A DNA stretch of 64,000 nt from Desulfobacter curvatus DSM 3379. GTDB lineage: Bacteria; Desulfobacterota; Desulfobacteria; Desulfobacterales; Desulfobacteraceae. Location of the stretch: positions 4,585-68,584 of the forward strand of contig NZ_KB893013.1 of the NCBI RefSeq assembly GCF_000373985.1. Direction: 5' to 3'. This document shows positions 8,435-18,017 of the stretch, in pieces. Position numbers and translations under genes: made by a program. The notes under the pieces were generated by a model. It saw only the letters and a program-made list of their open reading frames with translations, searched no databases and was not told the origin of the DNA. Positions within the stretch are counted from its first letter, which is position 1. Each line of letters begins with the position of its first letter.

Positions 8435-8867
8435 TATAGAAGCCTCCTTGGTGTTATCGTTTTAAATGCATCATTAGCAGATCTGCCTATACTCCTACAA
8501 ACATGAACATTGTTTTTTTTCAAATGCATTTATTCTATCATTCAGGTTCCGCTTGACCCTGAGATGAGATAATGATGCCGGTTTCTCCCATCCGGCCCGT
8601 AAGACGCAGTCAACCCTCGTAATAAATCCAAACTGCGGGTTTTGTCAAATATTTATTGTCAAATACCCTGCCTTAAAAAACATCAGTGAAGTTTCTCATC
8701 AAGTGCCCCATGATTTTACCGGAAAGCATTCCTGAATTACCCAAAATGACTGGGGTATTTTGTTTTTTCTTGAAGTTTTACCCTTGATGCGCAACAATAA
8801 GAAAATTCATTTCCAACCTGGATGAATCTTGATAAAAGGCGCCGTTTTAAGTTGCAGTAGGGTTGGT
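8435..8867. promoter_or_regulatory. Divergent intergenic region between frdCAB and the fapA-like gene
   Basis: No coding sequence is seen in these 433 bp, which must hold promoters for both directions. A direct repeat of TTGTCAAATA occurs at 8642-8651 and 8656-8665 (14-nt period), a possible binding site for a regulator on one face of the helix. I cannot name the regulator. The TTG at 8829 is an alternative start of the fapA-like gene. Confidence 0.3.
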
Positions 8868-10940
8868 ATGCTGCAGCAATATGATTTCTCATTTAATACG
8901 ACGATCCATATGCTAGAAAAACTTGCCTTACAAAAAAAATTCATTACAGACGCGCAGTGCGCACAAGCAATGGAAGCATGTCGTAACGCAGCGAACCTTG
9001 ATCTTGCGTTAAAGAACTATTTTGAAAAAGAAAAAATTCTTACCGACAAACAGATGAAGGCGCTTCTGGCCAGCTATACTGCGTTAAAAACCATTCAGAA
9101 AAATCAGGTATTCGGAAATTGTGCCGTTGACCTGGGTATTGTCAGTAAAGAACAGTTCCTTGGGGAAATGACCCGGCAGACAAACAAACTTGCGGGAAAA
9201 AAACAACCGGAGCTTATCTGTAAAATATGGATACAAGACCAGACACTTAACCAGGAACAATACCAGGAGATTATACAGCAGCTTCAAAGAAAACAGGCGC
9301 CCCTGGGCACTGCCCGGCCATCCAAATCTGTGGCAGACCCTGGGCCCCAACAGACTGATTTCTCCCTGGACAGCGAGCTTGACTGCGGCCTGGTGCTGAA
9401 TGTTGATGCCTCCGGCATGACGGCTTTTATAAGAAAAACCGATACGTTTAAAGATACGGTGACTGCAGCAGAAATCATTGAACAACTGGAGGATAACGGC
9501 ATCACTTACGGTCTGGTTAAATCCTCTGAGGTGGAAAAATTCATAGATTCCTCGGGATTCAGGACCAAGCCGTTCCGGGTTGCGCGGGGAGCGGCCCCGG
9601 TACCGGGCAAGGATGCCAGGATCGAATATTTTTTTGAAACAGACCATCTCAAGGCCGGGGGTATTGATGAAGACGGCAATATTGATTTCAAAGACAGGGG
9701 CCCTATCCCCTGGGTGAAAAAAGGAAGTCTGCTGGCAAAAAAATTCCCCATGATTGAAGCCGCTGAGGGCAGGAATATCTTTGACCAGGTTCTTGATGTT
9801 CCTGGGGTGGCCGACAGGGCGCTGAAATACGGCACAGGGGTTACCCGGTCTTCCGACGGCCTTAGACTTTATGCCGAAATAAACGGGACACCGACACTTG
9901 ACCGATCTAACAAAATTCAGGTAAGCCATGCCTTTACTGTGCCCAATGATGTCAATTTCGAAACCGGGCACATTGACTATGACGGAGATATCGTCATTAA
10001 AGGTTCACTCAAGGCGGGATTCAAAGCCGTGGGGCATGTGGTCCGCGTCGACACGGTGGACGGCGGAGAAATCCGGGCCACAGGAGATGTTACGGTTCTC
10101 AACGGGATGATCGGCGGCAGTGTATATGCCCGGGGCAATGTCAGCATAAGATTTGTACAGAACTCCACGATTTACTGCCTGGGCAACCTCACCGTGGACA
10201 AAGAGATTCTGGATAGCCGAATCATTGCCTCCGGTGCGGTAATCATCAAAAAGGGAGAAATCATCTCTTCGGACATCACTTGCAACAAAGGGCTTTTCAC
10301 CCAGCACCTGGGTACCGAGAAATCCGTGCCCAACACCATTACCTTTGGTGTTGACACCTTCACTGCCCGGGAACTGAAAAATATCCACGACCGCATTGAA
10401 CACGCGATGGACGGACAGGAATATATCCACGAAAAACTGGCGTCGCTGTCTGAAGAGCTTTCCCGGGAAACAAAAAATACATTGAGACTGGTTCACGAAA
10501 TCGACAGGGCAAGACACGAAAACTTTTTGTTGTCAAAAAACCAGGAGGATCCCACCGCACGCGGGTTTAAATCCCAGGTACAGGTGAACAGCCGGCTGCT
10601 GGTGCGTTTGGACAAAGAGCTGAACCATCTGCTTGACCGTATTGAGAAAAAAAAGAAACAGAGAGAAGAATTCGAGACTGAATTAAGCCGGCTGGAAATA
10701 ACCCTTGAAAAACTGAGAAGCGAACAAAGCAATTTCACCCGGTGGCAGCAACGCAACCCAGGGGTCGCCCAGGCGGTTGTCTCAGGTCAGGTCATCCAGG
10801 GGACCATGATAAACGGCCCGGATGCTTCCATGGAAATTCTTGAGGTCAAAAATAATGTTAAAATTTTTCAAACTCTTGTCACCAAAGATGAGGACACTGT
10901 ATTGGGAATAGACATCGTTGACAATACTAGACGAAAATAA
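8868..10940 (+). CDS. FapA/DUF342 family polymerising protein with C-terminal coiled coil
   Basis: About 690 residues. Residues about 1-165 are helical and not recognised; the middle (about 175-540) is a FapA/DUF342 domain, with GGIDEDGNIDFKDRG-type segments and then a right-handed beta-helix rich in G-x-V/I steps (for example GDIVIKGSLKAGFK, GGEIRATGDVTVLNG, GGSVYARGNVSI). Residues about 540-640 form a charged coiled coil. The family includes cell-surface or signalling-linked cytoplasmic scaffold proteins and is often near flagellar or two-component genes, but none is here. I choose ATG 8868; the in-frame TTG at 8829 would add 13 residues. The next gene starts inside its 3' end. Confidence 0.7.
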   Translation: MLQQYDFSFNTTIHMLEKLALQKKFITDAQCAQAMEACRNAANLDLALKNYFEKEKILTDKQMKALLASYTALKTIQKNQVFGNCAVDLGIVSKEQFLGEMTRQTNKLAGKKQPELICKIWIQDQTLNQEQYQEIIQQLQRKQAPLGTARPSKSVADPGPQQTDFSLDSELDCGLVLNVDASGMTAFIRKTDTFKDTVTAAEIIEQLEDNGITYGLVKSSEVEKFIDSSGFRTKPFRVARGAAPVPGKDARIEYFFETDHLKAGGIDEDGNIDFKDRGPIPWVKKGSLLAKKFPMIEAAEGRNIFDQVLDVPGVADRALKYGTGVTRSSDGLRLYAEINGTPTLDRSNKIQVSHAFTVPNDVNFETGHIDYDGDIVIKGSLKAGFKAVGHVVRVDTVDGGEIRATGDVTVLNGMIGGSVYARGNVSIRFVQNSTIYCLGNLTVDKEILDSRIIASGAVIIKKGEIISSDITCNKGLFTQHLGTEKSVPNTITFGVDTFTARELKNIHDRIEHAMDGQEYIHEKLASLSEELSRETKNTLRLVHEIDRARHENFLLSKNQEDPTARGFKSQVQVNSRLLVRLDKELNHLLDRIEKKKKQREEFETELSRLEITLEKLRSEQSNFTRWQQRNPGVAQAVVSGQVIQGTMINGPDASMEILEVKNNVKIFQTLVTKDEDTVLGIDIVDNTRRK

Positions 10941-12627
10941 AGTCCAAAGGTTCCGGGACAGACTGTATACCCATGACATGCCGAAAATCATGCGCCAGGG
11001 GGATGAAGGCTTAACACCTGTAAAAAAATACCCCGAAGACGAAGACGGTTATCCCCTTGTCCCCATCAAACGGATTTCCCGTTTTTTCCTTGAAGAAATT
11101 GGAAAAGCACAATTTGTACTGGCGGACCAGCATATCGAGGAGCTTTATAAGCTGTTTAAGATGCTGATCGAAGATCTGCCGAAGGTTTCATTTGATGTAG
11201 GGGGCAGCATTGACCAGGAGGACATCCAGGACGCGGACAATAAAACAACCATTGAATTTCTCACCACCAATGTCATCATTACCTATTTTTACCTGGTAAA
11301 ATCCAATCTGGGAAACCAGGACGACAGCCTGCTTAACCCTGATATGCAGTCCATTATCAAACAAAGCACAGCAGGCAAGGATTATAAGCCCCTTGTATCC
11401 AACACCCTGAAAGGGCTTATTTTCAGCCTTGCCCAAGATAAGGCATGGTTTGAATATATCGAAGATATTAATGAGGCGGACCTGGTCTGCCGGCTGGCCG
11501 GTGCCAGACTGCCGAGTATGGAAAAGACAACCCTGGGTGCTATTACCGACAAATCCCGGCAGGAGATCGCCGGGTACAATGAGATGTTTACCAAACTGCT
11601 GCAGACCCGAGCCCGAATCGTAACCAGCCAGGAAAACCAAAAAGAGTACTTCAAGTCCATGGAAAAACTGGATACCGCCATATATGGTACATTAAAAAAA
11701 ATGGACCGATTCCTGGAGATGGCTTATAGATTGAGTCAAATTCTGGATATTCCTTCCAGATCCATCATCGGCGATACATTTTCCAAACTCAGGCAGAATA
11801 TGCTGTGGCTGTTTTTCGACGTATGGCCCAAAGCGCTTGAACCGGGGAACATGCCGCACCAGGTAGCGGTTTCCGCCCTGAGGCACAGGATGAATATTCT
11901 GTTCAATGGACCCCACATTACACGATTCTGCCGGGAATTTACCCAGAGCCCGGCATTCCAGCCTCCGGTGAATGATCTCTTCCAGCAGATGTTCAAGGGG
12001 CTTGTAAAAAGAATTAATCTGGTATCCATGGAAGAAGGCGACAGCATTACCGGCCTGGCATGGGTGGAAAGGGCGTTATTTGAAATCCGGCGGGCCATGG
12101 AAAACCTTGATCCGGATGAATCCAGATTTACCGATGAAAAAAAAGAGGTAAAAAATGCGTATATTGCATTGATTTTTAAAACCGACTTTGAATCTTTGGA
12201 CGCGGTTTTAGATCTTTGTGACATGATCTGTGACGTAACCCATGACACGGACCGGGAAATCATGGTTGACATACGGGCCGCACTCATGAAAAAAAGTTTT
12301 TTTACCCTTGAAGGATATGCCGCTAAAAAGGTAACCCCCAAGGACGCCATTCCACAAATTAGTAGACGGTTCCAGGCGTTTGCCGTCCATTACCGGCCCC
12401 AACGGGAATTTTACCGGATATTTTTTGATACCTATTTCATTTCCAAACCCAGGCCCAAGGTCCCCCATTTTACTCATTTTTTTACAAGCAACAGGTACTT
12501 TGCCCAGGCCATGCTTATGCATTTTGCAGACGACAGCGCCATGAAAGACCTTTTGCCGGTATCCTATATTCAAAAAGCGAAGCACCTGCTTGTGGATCTT
12601 TTAAAAAAAATCAAGGCTCCGGCCTGA
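10918..12627 (+). CDS. Conserved-looking protein of unknown function, coupled to the FapA-like gene
   Basis: 569 residues, not recognised. It starts with TTG at 10918, overlapping the end of the FapA-like gene by 23 nt, which implies translational coupling; an in-frame ATG at 10978 is the alternative. It has no signal peptide and no membrane helix, and appears largely alpha-helical with many Phe/Lys/Asp-rich helices. I see no catalytic motif, P-loop or metal cluster. Its base composition is like that of its neighbours. The coupling suggests that it works with the FapA-like scaffold; any function beyond that would be guesswork. Confidence 0.7.
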   Translation: MTILDENKVQRFRDRLYTHDMPKIMRQGDEGLTPVKKYPEDEDGYPLVPIKRISRFFLEEIGKAQFVLADQHIEELYKLFKMLIEDLPKVSFDVGGSIDQEDIQDADNKTTIEFLTTNVIITYFYLVKSNLGNQDDSLLNPDMQSIIKQSTAGKDYKPLVSNTLKGLIFSLAQDKAWFEYIEDINEADLVCRLAGARLPSMEKTTLGAITDKSRQEIAGYNEMFTKLLQTRARIVTSQENQKEYFKSMEKLDTAIYGTLKKMDRFLEMAYRLSQILDIPSRSIIGDTFSKLRQNMLWLFFDVWPKALEPGNMPHQVAVSALRHRMNILFNGPHITRFCREFTQSPAFQPPVNDLFQQMFKGLVKRINLVSMEEGDSITGLAWVERALFEIRRAMENLDPDESRFTDEKKEVKNAYIALIFKTDFESLDAVLDLCDMICDVTHDTDREIMVDIRAALMKKSFFTLEGYAAKKVTPKDAIPQISRRFQAFAVHYRPQREFYRIFFDTYFISKPRPKVPHFTHFFTSNRYFAQAMLMHFADDSAMKDLLPVSYIQKAKHLLVDLLKKIKAPA

Positions 12628-12647
12628 GCCCCCGGAAAGAAAAAACC

Positions 12648-14012
12648 ATGAATAATTCACAACCATTTTCTGATCTGAAAGCCATATACCATGCAGCCAT
12701 AAAACGGGTGGATCCCTACGCCATGGTAAAGTCAAGGGTAACCCTGGACAACAACACCCTTAAAATCCGTCTTGACGACCAGGAAAAGTGCCTGTGTCTG
12801 GAAAAATTTAAAAAAATATATGTGCTTGGCGCAGGCAAGGCCACAGCACCCATGGCCAGGGCAATGGAAGAAATCCTTGGTCCGAAACTGTCCGGGGGCC
12901 TCATTTCAGTAAAAAAAGGGCACACAGACACCTTAAACAAAATTAAAATTATCGAAGCAGGCCACCCGGTCCCGGACGAAAACAGCGCATCGGCAGCACG
13001 GCAGATCATTGACATTGCAGCAAAAGGAGATGAAACCACCCTGTTCATCAATCTGATTTCCGGAGGCGGTTCCGCCCTTCTGGCCTGTCCCGGGGAATAC
13101 GCGGATACAGCCATTACCCTTGCAGACAAACAGAAAACCACTGAAAGCCTGCTGGCCTGCGGGGCCGACATTAACGACATTAACAGGGTGAGAAAACAGC
13201 TGTCCGGCATTAAGGGCGGAAAACTGGCCCGGCACATGTACCCGGCCACATCCGTAAACTTAATTCTTTCCGATGTGGTGGGCGATGACCTCAGCGCCAT
13301 TGCCTCCGGCCCCACAGCACCGAATTTCACCACCTTTACCCAGGCCCTTGGCATTATAAAAAAATATGGATTATCAACCGGACTGCCGCCAAGGGCAGCA
13401 AAAATGTTCGAATCCGGTGCGATGCAAAAGACAGACAAAGACCACATCAGTGATGATATAATTTTTTCAAAGGTTCACAACATTCTTCTGGGCAATAATT
13501 TGTCCGCCCTGAATGCAGCCCGGCAACAGGCGCAAAGCCTTGGTTACAACACCCTGGTGTTAAGCTCCCGGATCACCGGCGAAGCCCGGGAAATCGCCAA
13601 GGTCTTTTCCGGTATGGCCCAGGATATCGCCCTTGGCAACCTGCCCCCCCAACCTCCGGCCTGTGTGCTTGCCGGTGGAGAAACCACGGTAACCATAACG
13701 GGAAACGGTAAGGGCGGACGGAACCAGGAAATGGCCCTCTCCTTTCTTCAAGCGCTGGAAGCCGGCCCAACCGGAATTGAAAACATATTTTTTCTTTCAG
13801 GGGCCACGGACGGCAATGACGGCCCCACGGATGCAGCCGGCGCGTTCGCATCCCAGACCGTTCTGGAAGCAGGAAAAAAGGCAGGGCTGGATATCAATGA
13901 ATACCTGAGCCGACATGATTCATACACCTACTTTGACCGGGCAGGCTATCTGTTCAAACCCGGGCCCACCAACACCAATGTATGTGACCTCCAGATCCTT
14001 ATCGTAACATAA
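12648..14012 (+). CDS. gckA: Glycerate 2-kinase (MOFRL/GckA family)
   Basis: 454 residues of the type-2 glycerate kinase family, which phosphorylates D-glycerate to 2-phosphoglycerate with ATP. Visible motifs are VLGAGKATAPMARA near residue 62, the glycine-rich LISGGGSALL near residue 140, RVRKQLSGIKGGKLA, ILSDVVGDDLSAIASGPT, and the C-terminal MOFRL block with GGRNQEMALSFL and SGATDGNDGPTDAAGA. Length is normal for the family. GGAAAG lies about 8 nt before the ATG. It may be transcribed with the two genes upstream, since only 20 nt separate it from the unknown gene; it converges with the ferredoxin gene. Confidence 0.92.
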   Translation: MNNSQPFSDLKAIYHAAIKRVDPYAMVKSRVTLDNNTLKIRLDDQEKCLCLEKFKKIYVLGAGKATAPMARAMEEILGPKLSGGLISVKKGHTDTLNKIKIIEAGHPVPDENSASAARQIIDIAAKGDETTLFINLISGGGSALLACPGEYADTAITLADKQKTTESLLACGADINDINRVRKQLSGIKGGKLARHMYPATSVNLILSDVVGDDLSAIASGPTAPNFTTFTQALGIIKKYGLSTGLPPRAAKMFESGAMQKTDKDHISDDIIFSKVHNILLGNNLSALNAARQQAQSLGYNTLVLSSRITGEAREIAKVFSGMAQDIALGNLPPQPPACVLAGGETTVTITGNGKGGRNQEMALSFLQALEAGPTGIENIFFLSGATDGNDGPTDAAGAFASQTVLEAGKKAGLDINEYLSRHDSYTYFDRAGYLFKPGPTNTNVCDLQILIVT

Positions 14013-14028
14013 CCCAGGCGATAGTTTG

Positions 14029-14394
14029 CTATGGATATTCCGTGTTCTTCAGAATTTCAAGCTGTTCAATGGTTTTTTCCGCCACTTTTTTATTTTTGGT
14101 AAAAAAGCGTTGTAACCGTTCGATAAGCTGCCTTTGCATTGCCTTATCATTGGCATAGTATTCATGCCCCAACAACTTCTTAACGTAGGCTAAATTGGAT
14201 CGCACGTCTTCAGGAATTCGCTCTCCGTCATGACGCGCTGCATCTTCCGGGCATACATCGTGACAAATTCCACATCGAATACAATCGTCATCTTCTATAA
14301 ACGCAATATCGTTTTCCATATGAATTGCCCCGGCAGGGCATTCATCAACGCATATTCCGCATCCCGTACACGATTCTTTATTTATCCACGGCAT
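14029..14394 (-). CDS. 2[4Fe-4S] ferredoxin with helical C-terminal extension
   Basis: 121 residues. Residues 1-55 carry two classic clusters, CTGCGICVDECP and CIRCGICHDVCP, giving a bacterial 2[4Fe-4S] ferredoxin that acts as a cytoplasmic electron carrier. Residues about 60-121 are a charged helical extension (DVRSNLAYVKKLL, RFFTKNKKVAEKTIEQ) found in ferredoxins of strict anaerobes linked to methyl- or phosphate-handling enzymes. AAGGAGG precedes the ATG. It lies 20 nt downstream of the DUF89 gene on the same strand, so the pair is probably one operon; whether it serves that enzyme is unknown. Confidence 0.85.
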   Translation of the reverse strand: MPWINKESCTGCGICVDECPAGAIHMENDIAFIEDDDCIRCGICHDVCPEDAARHDGERIPEDVRSNLAYVKKLLGHEYYANDKAMQRQLIERLQRFFTKNKKVAEKTIEQLEILKNTEYP

Positions 14395-14414
14395 TTATCT
14401 GTACCTCCTTTATG

Positions 14415-15260
14415 TTATAGATCTGATTTTGACACTACCATATCATTTTTATTGACACCCAGTAAATTTGCTATGGGGTCGCATTTTGCGATCAAGAGAA
14501 AAAATATATTCGGCCGGCGACTCTCCATAAGACCTTCAAAATTTCCCTGCCCTTTGGATATGATAAGATCCGCATTATTATATTCGTATACAAATTCGTC
14601 TGAACAAAAGTCAATGAGTGTTGACGGCGCATCAAACCCATTGGAAAGCACCCTGCACACGTTATCAATGCCTACCTGGGCAGCATCTTCAAGTGTTGCA
14701 TCGTTGATTACAGGCATGCCTCGTACAGCAAAGGTAATGTTTTGAGGCTTCATTGTTTCAATAAACAATTTATCAAAAACGATTTCGCCACTATTATCAC
14801 CTAAATACAAAATATTTTTAGCTTTCTTGATTTCGTTTTTTAATTCCAGCGTCATATCAATTATTAAATCTTTACGGAAAAAAGATTCAATCTGATTCGA
14901 TATGTCGTCACCAACACTTTGGGCGCCATAATCAATTATATTGCCGATCACCGACAGTTTTGCGGCTGTGAAAAAAGGGTTTTCGCTTTTATTAACTATG
15001 GTTTCCCAATATGGGTATTCCTTTAGAAGAATCTCATTGGCCTTTAATTTTTCTTCGGCATACAGGTTTGTATTGCTAAGATGCACCTTGGCCATGCGGT
15101 GAATTTCTGTTGCCAATTGGGGATTTGAAAGTTCCCGATTAGAGTCAATAAGTTTATGGACTGAGAAAATGAAATTTTGCGCAACGTTTTCATCCGGTTT
15201 AAATTTATCAATCAGTTTTTCGATTGTCCTTATATGACAGAAATAACATTCGTGTCTCAT
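14415..15260 (-). CDS. DUF89 / ARMT1-like metal-dependent phosphatase
   Basis: 281 residues of the DUF89 (damage-control phosphatase) family in its short archaeal/anaerobe form. The N-terminal CYFCHIRT segment may bind metal; the metal/phosphate site is shown by YLGDNSGEIVFDK (about residue 133), the FAVRGMPVINDAT block and LIISKGQGNFEGL. Characterised relatives use Co, Ni or Mn to hydrolyse damaged sugar or cofactor phosphates. The gene is visibly more AT-rich than its neighbours, hinting at transfer. It is paired with a ferredoxin gene, an unusual partner for a phosphatase. The actual substrate cannot be told from the sequence. Confidence 0.8.
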   Translation of the reverse strand: MRHECYFCHIRTIEKLIDKFKPDENVAQNFIFSVHKLIDSNRELSNPQLATEIHRMAKVHLSNTNLYAEEKLKANEILLKEYPYWETIVNKSENPFFTAAKLSVIGNIIDYGAQSVGDDISNQIESFFRKDLIIDMTLELKNEIKKAKNILYLGDNSGEIVFDKLFIETMKPQNITFAVRGMPVINDATLEDAAQVGIDNVCRVLSNGFDAPSTLIDFCSDEFVYEYNNADLIISKGQGNFEGLMESRRPNIFFLLIAKCDPIANLLGVNKNDMVVSKSDL

Positions 15261-15368
15261 AACTTCCCTTTATTCGATATTTTGCTATTGACCGTTCAAA
15301 AAAATCTTTTGAATCTTCAATGCACTCCTTAAAGCAGCCATCACTGACGTTTTATCAGACAGGTGCTC

Positions 15369-16430
15369 TTACGGTCCGACCTTGGGCAGTACATCCTTAA
15401 AAACAACGCCGTAAATATCCCAGATGGTGACAAACAATGCGGCAATAATCGGCCCGATAATGATGCCGATAATACCGAACATGGCAATGCCGCCAAGGGT
15501 GGAGAACAGGATTAAAAGATCGTGCATCTCCGTATCTTTACCCACAAGCCGGGGCCGCAGAAGGTTATCAACACTTCCCACCACCGCACCGCAGAAGACA
15601 ACAAGCGCACCGGCTTTGAACCACATTCCCTGGGCGGCCAGCCAAAGCGCCGCCGGAATCCATATCAAGGCGGTCCCAATGCCCGGTATAATGGACAAAA
15701 CCGTCATAACGGCACCCCAGAAAACAGAGCTGTGGATACCCACCAGGGCAAACGCGATGCCCGATGCCCCGCCCTGGACAACACCGATGATGGCCGTTCC
15801 CTTAATCGTGGCGCGTGCCACAGAGGTAAATCGGTCCAGAAGCCGTCTTTCATCCTTATCCTCCAGGGGCATGTAAAACAGGATTTTCTCCAACAGTCGA
15901 TCTCCGTCTATGAGGAAAAAGAACATGCTGTACAAAAGAATGGCCACCATAAACATAAAATTAATTGTGCCCATGGTGGCGGCCTGAAGCCCGTTGACAA
16001 AAAACTGGCTTGCGGCCCCGACCAGCTCCCCGGCCTTGGTGTAGATGGTTTCCCTATAGGGGTATATATGTTCATAAAACGGCAGATTTTCCAGCCACTG
16101 GGAAATGGCCAAAGGTGACGACAACTGTTTCTGGACCCAGGGTGTTGCTGTCTGGCCCACCTTGATGGCCTGACCGGTTACAATGCCCAAAAGACCGCTT
16201 AAGGGAAGAAGAACGATAAACACAATAATCATGATGGTGATCCCCGAGGCAAGAGCCTGCCTGCCTTTCAACCATTTGTTAAGCCGCAGGTACAACGGAT
16301 AGGCCATGGCTGAAAAAATACCGGCCAGCAAAACGGCCATGAGAAAAGATTTTATCATTACAAGAAAAACGGCTGAAATAAAAAACACCAGTAACAATAA
16401 AAATGAGGGATGGATCAGGTCTCGATTCAT
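15369..16430 (-). CDS. AI-2E family permease
   Basis: 353 residues with about eight membrane helices: two close N-terminal pairs, a soluble stretch near residues 85-150, and the C-terminal block of helices containing GVVQGGASGIAFALVG, FWGAVMTVLSIIPGIG and GPIIAALFVTIW, which are hallmarks of the AI-2E/PerM transporter family. Members export autoinducer-2 or exchange sodium for protons; many remain uncharacterised. GGAGG precedes the ATG at 16430. It stands between the DUF89 gene and the TPR-methyltransferase with gaps of 108 and 63 nt. The family is secure; the substrate is not. Confidence 0.85.
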   Translation of the reverse strand: MNRDLIHPSFLLLLVFFISAVFLVMIKSFLMAVLLAGIFSAMAYPLYLRLNKWLKGRQALASGITIMIIVFIVLLPLSGLLGIVTGQAIKVGQTATPWVQKQLSSPLAISQWLENLPFYEHIYPYRETIYTKAGELVGAASQFFVNGLQAATMGTINFMFMVAILLYSMFFFLIDGDRLLEKILFYMPLEDKDERRLLDRFTSVARATIKGTAIIGVVQGGASGIAFALVGIHSSVFWGAVMTVLSIIPGIGTALIWIPAALWLAAQGMWFKAGALVVFCGAVVGSVDNLLRPRLVGKDTEMHDLLILFSTLGGIAMFGIIGIIIGPIIAALFVTIWDIYGVVFKDVLPKVGP

Positions 16431-16493
16431 GAAAATTTACCTCCGGTAAACATTTTAACGCCCTCTCCTAAAAACAAAACATATTGTAACATA

Positions 16494-17798
16494 TTATTGC
16501 TTTTGTGCCACAACCAGGAATCCTTCAACCGGATCACCGGACTGCTTCCTGATATCCGCGCTCTCCAACGCCAGTGGTTCCAGTCCATGACGGTTCAGAC
16601 AAGTCTGAACGTAATTTCGGGAATGTGCATACCGGCCGCTGGGGTAAAGCTGATAATCGGTTGCATCGTCTTTAAGTTTTTCCACTGAGAATGCAATTTT
16701 CCCCCCTGGTGCAAGGCAGGTTACCGCCGATTTGATAATTTGATCCAAATCCCCGAAATAGACAAAGACATCAGAACTGTAGATCAGGTCAAATTTTACC
16801 GGGAATGCCCATGGCTGCATGATATCAAACACCTCCAGGCGGCTGTAAATTTTCTTTTCAGCCGCTTTTTCAAGCATCTTTTCCGATACGTCGACCCCGG
16901 TCAGTTTTTTTGCAAACGGCCGGTACAACACAGCCCCCAGCCCTGTGCCGCAACCAAGATCAAGGATCTCCATTTTTTCGGTCAGATAGGGACGCACCAG
17001 ATGAAACAATCGTTCCGGGGTTTTATATTCCAGCTCTCCAACCAGAATGGCCTCAAAATCTTCCGCACACTGGTCAAAAATGCTGCGGACATGATTTACC
17101 GGTGCGGCATCAGGCGGGGAATCCCCTCCGCTGATGCTCTGGAGCATGAATTGCGCGATTTCATTTTTGGGTTGGCTTTCAAGCACCTTCCGGTAATGGG
17201 TTTCAGCTTCTTTGAACCGTTCGAATTTTTGAAGTATGATTCCGATATTCAAGTGGGGGGAAACATAATCCGGCTGGATTTTAATTGCCTTTTGATATGC
17301 GTTTAACGCCTGCTCCACCTGACCTTGCTCATCCAGAGCCACACCCAGATTATTCCATGCTTCGGCCATGTCAGGTGCAAACCGGACAGCCGCACGGAAA
17401 CTGTCCATTGCCTCATCCGCGTTCCCGGTTTCCCGGTAAGCCACGCCCAAATTATTCCATACCAGACCGGCCTCGGGCTGCTGTTCAAGCATCTGCCGGT
17501 ATACGGGGATGGCGCCCTGATGATCGTTTTCCATCTGTTTCAACCGGCCCAATTGATAACATGCAGACAAATCCGGCGGGTTGAGGCCTGCTGCTTTTTC
17601 AAATAAAGGTTTGGCTTTGTCCGGCCGGTTCTGATCCAGGTACAGAATCCCGAGCGCACTCATGGGCTGTCCCCATTTCGGCTTTATCGACAGGAGTTTT
17701 CTGTAACCTTTTTCCGCCTCGAAAAATCGACCCGCCTTGTGACTGATATATGATTGTTGAAAAATTCGTTCGACATTGTCCTTTGCTGCCCTTTTCAT
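16494..17798 (-). CDS. TPR-repeat protein with C-terminal SAM-dependent methyltransferase
   Basis: 434 residues. Residues about 10-210 hold five to six tetratricopeptide repeats (for example GLVWNNLGVAYRETGNADEA and AWNNLGVALDEQG). Residues about 235-434 form a class I methyltransferase: motif I is EILDLGCGTGLGAVL near residue 270, followed by LTGVDVSEKMLEKA, and FDLIYSSDVFVYFGDLDQI as the post-motif region. Such TPR-MT fusions occur in many proteobacteria and are suspected of methylating proteins or glycolipids bound by the TPR part. There is a 219-nt gap to the tonB-like gene upstream, so it is probably a separate unit. Substrate unknown. Confidence 0.85.
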   Translation of the reverse strand: MKRAAKDNVERIFQQSYISHKAGRFFEAEKGYRKLLSIKPKWGQPMSALGILYLDQNRPDKAKPLFEKAAGLNPPDLSACYQLGRLKQMENDHQGAIPVYRQMLEQQPEAGLVWNNLGVAYRETGNADEAMDSFRAAVRFAPDMAEAWNNLGVALDEQGQVEQALNAYQKAIKIQPDYVSPHLNIGIILQKFERFKEAETHYRKVLESQPKNEIAQFMLQSISGGDSPPDAAPVNHVRSIFDQCAEDFEAILVGELEYKTPERLFHLVRPYLTEKMEILDLGCGTGLGAVLYRPFAKKLTGVDVSEKMLEKAAEKKIYSRLEVFDIMQPWAFPVKFDLIYSSDVFVYFGDLDQIIKSAVTCLAPGGKIAFSVEKLKDDATDYQLYPSGRYAHSRNYVQTCLNRHGLEPLALESADIRKQSGDPVEGFLVVAQKQ

Positions 17799-18017
17799 AT
17801 AATACGTCTCTTTCCTTCACTGATGCCCGTTCCAAAAAATCCAGCATTTTCTTGGCATCGGTACTGTCACTGCATTTAATGCATCAAACCTCCTCAGGGT
17901 TTTCTGCAAGAGTGCTTTAAAATTGTTCCAAGCGTAACAGGGCAGGCCAAATTGATCAACATTTGATGAGCAGCAGATCATGGGAAATTAATAACCGGCA
18001 AAAAAATCATCAATGGG

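Noticed and set aside
17599..17847. 82-codon minus frame overlapping the TPR-methyltransferase start
   Set aside because: Its sequence is the TPR gene in another frame; no ribosome site or family match.
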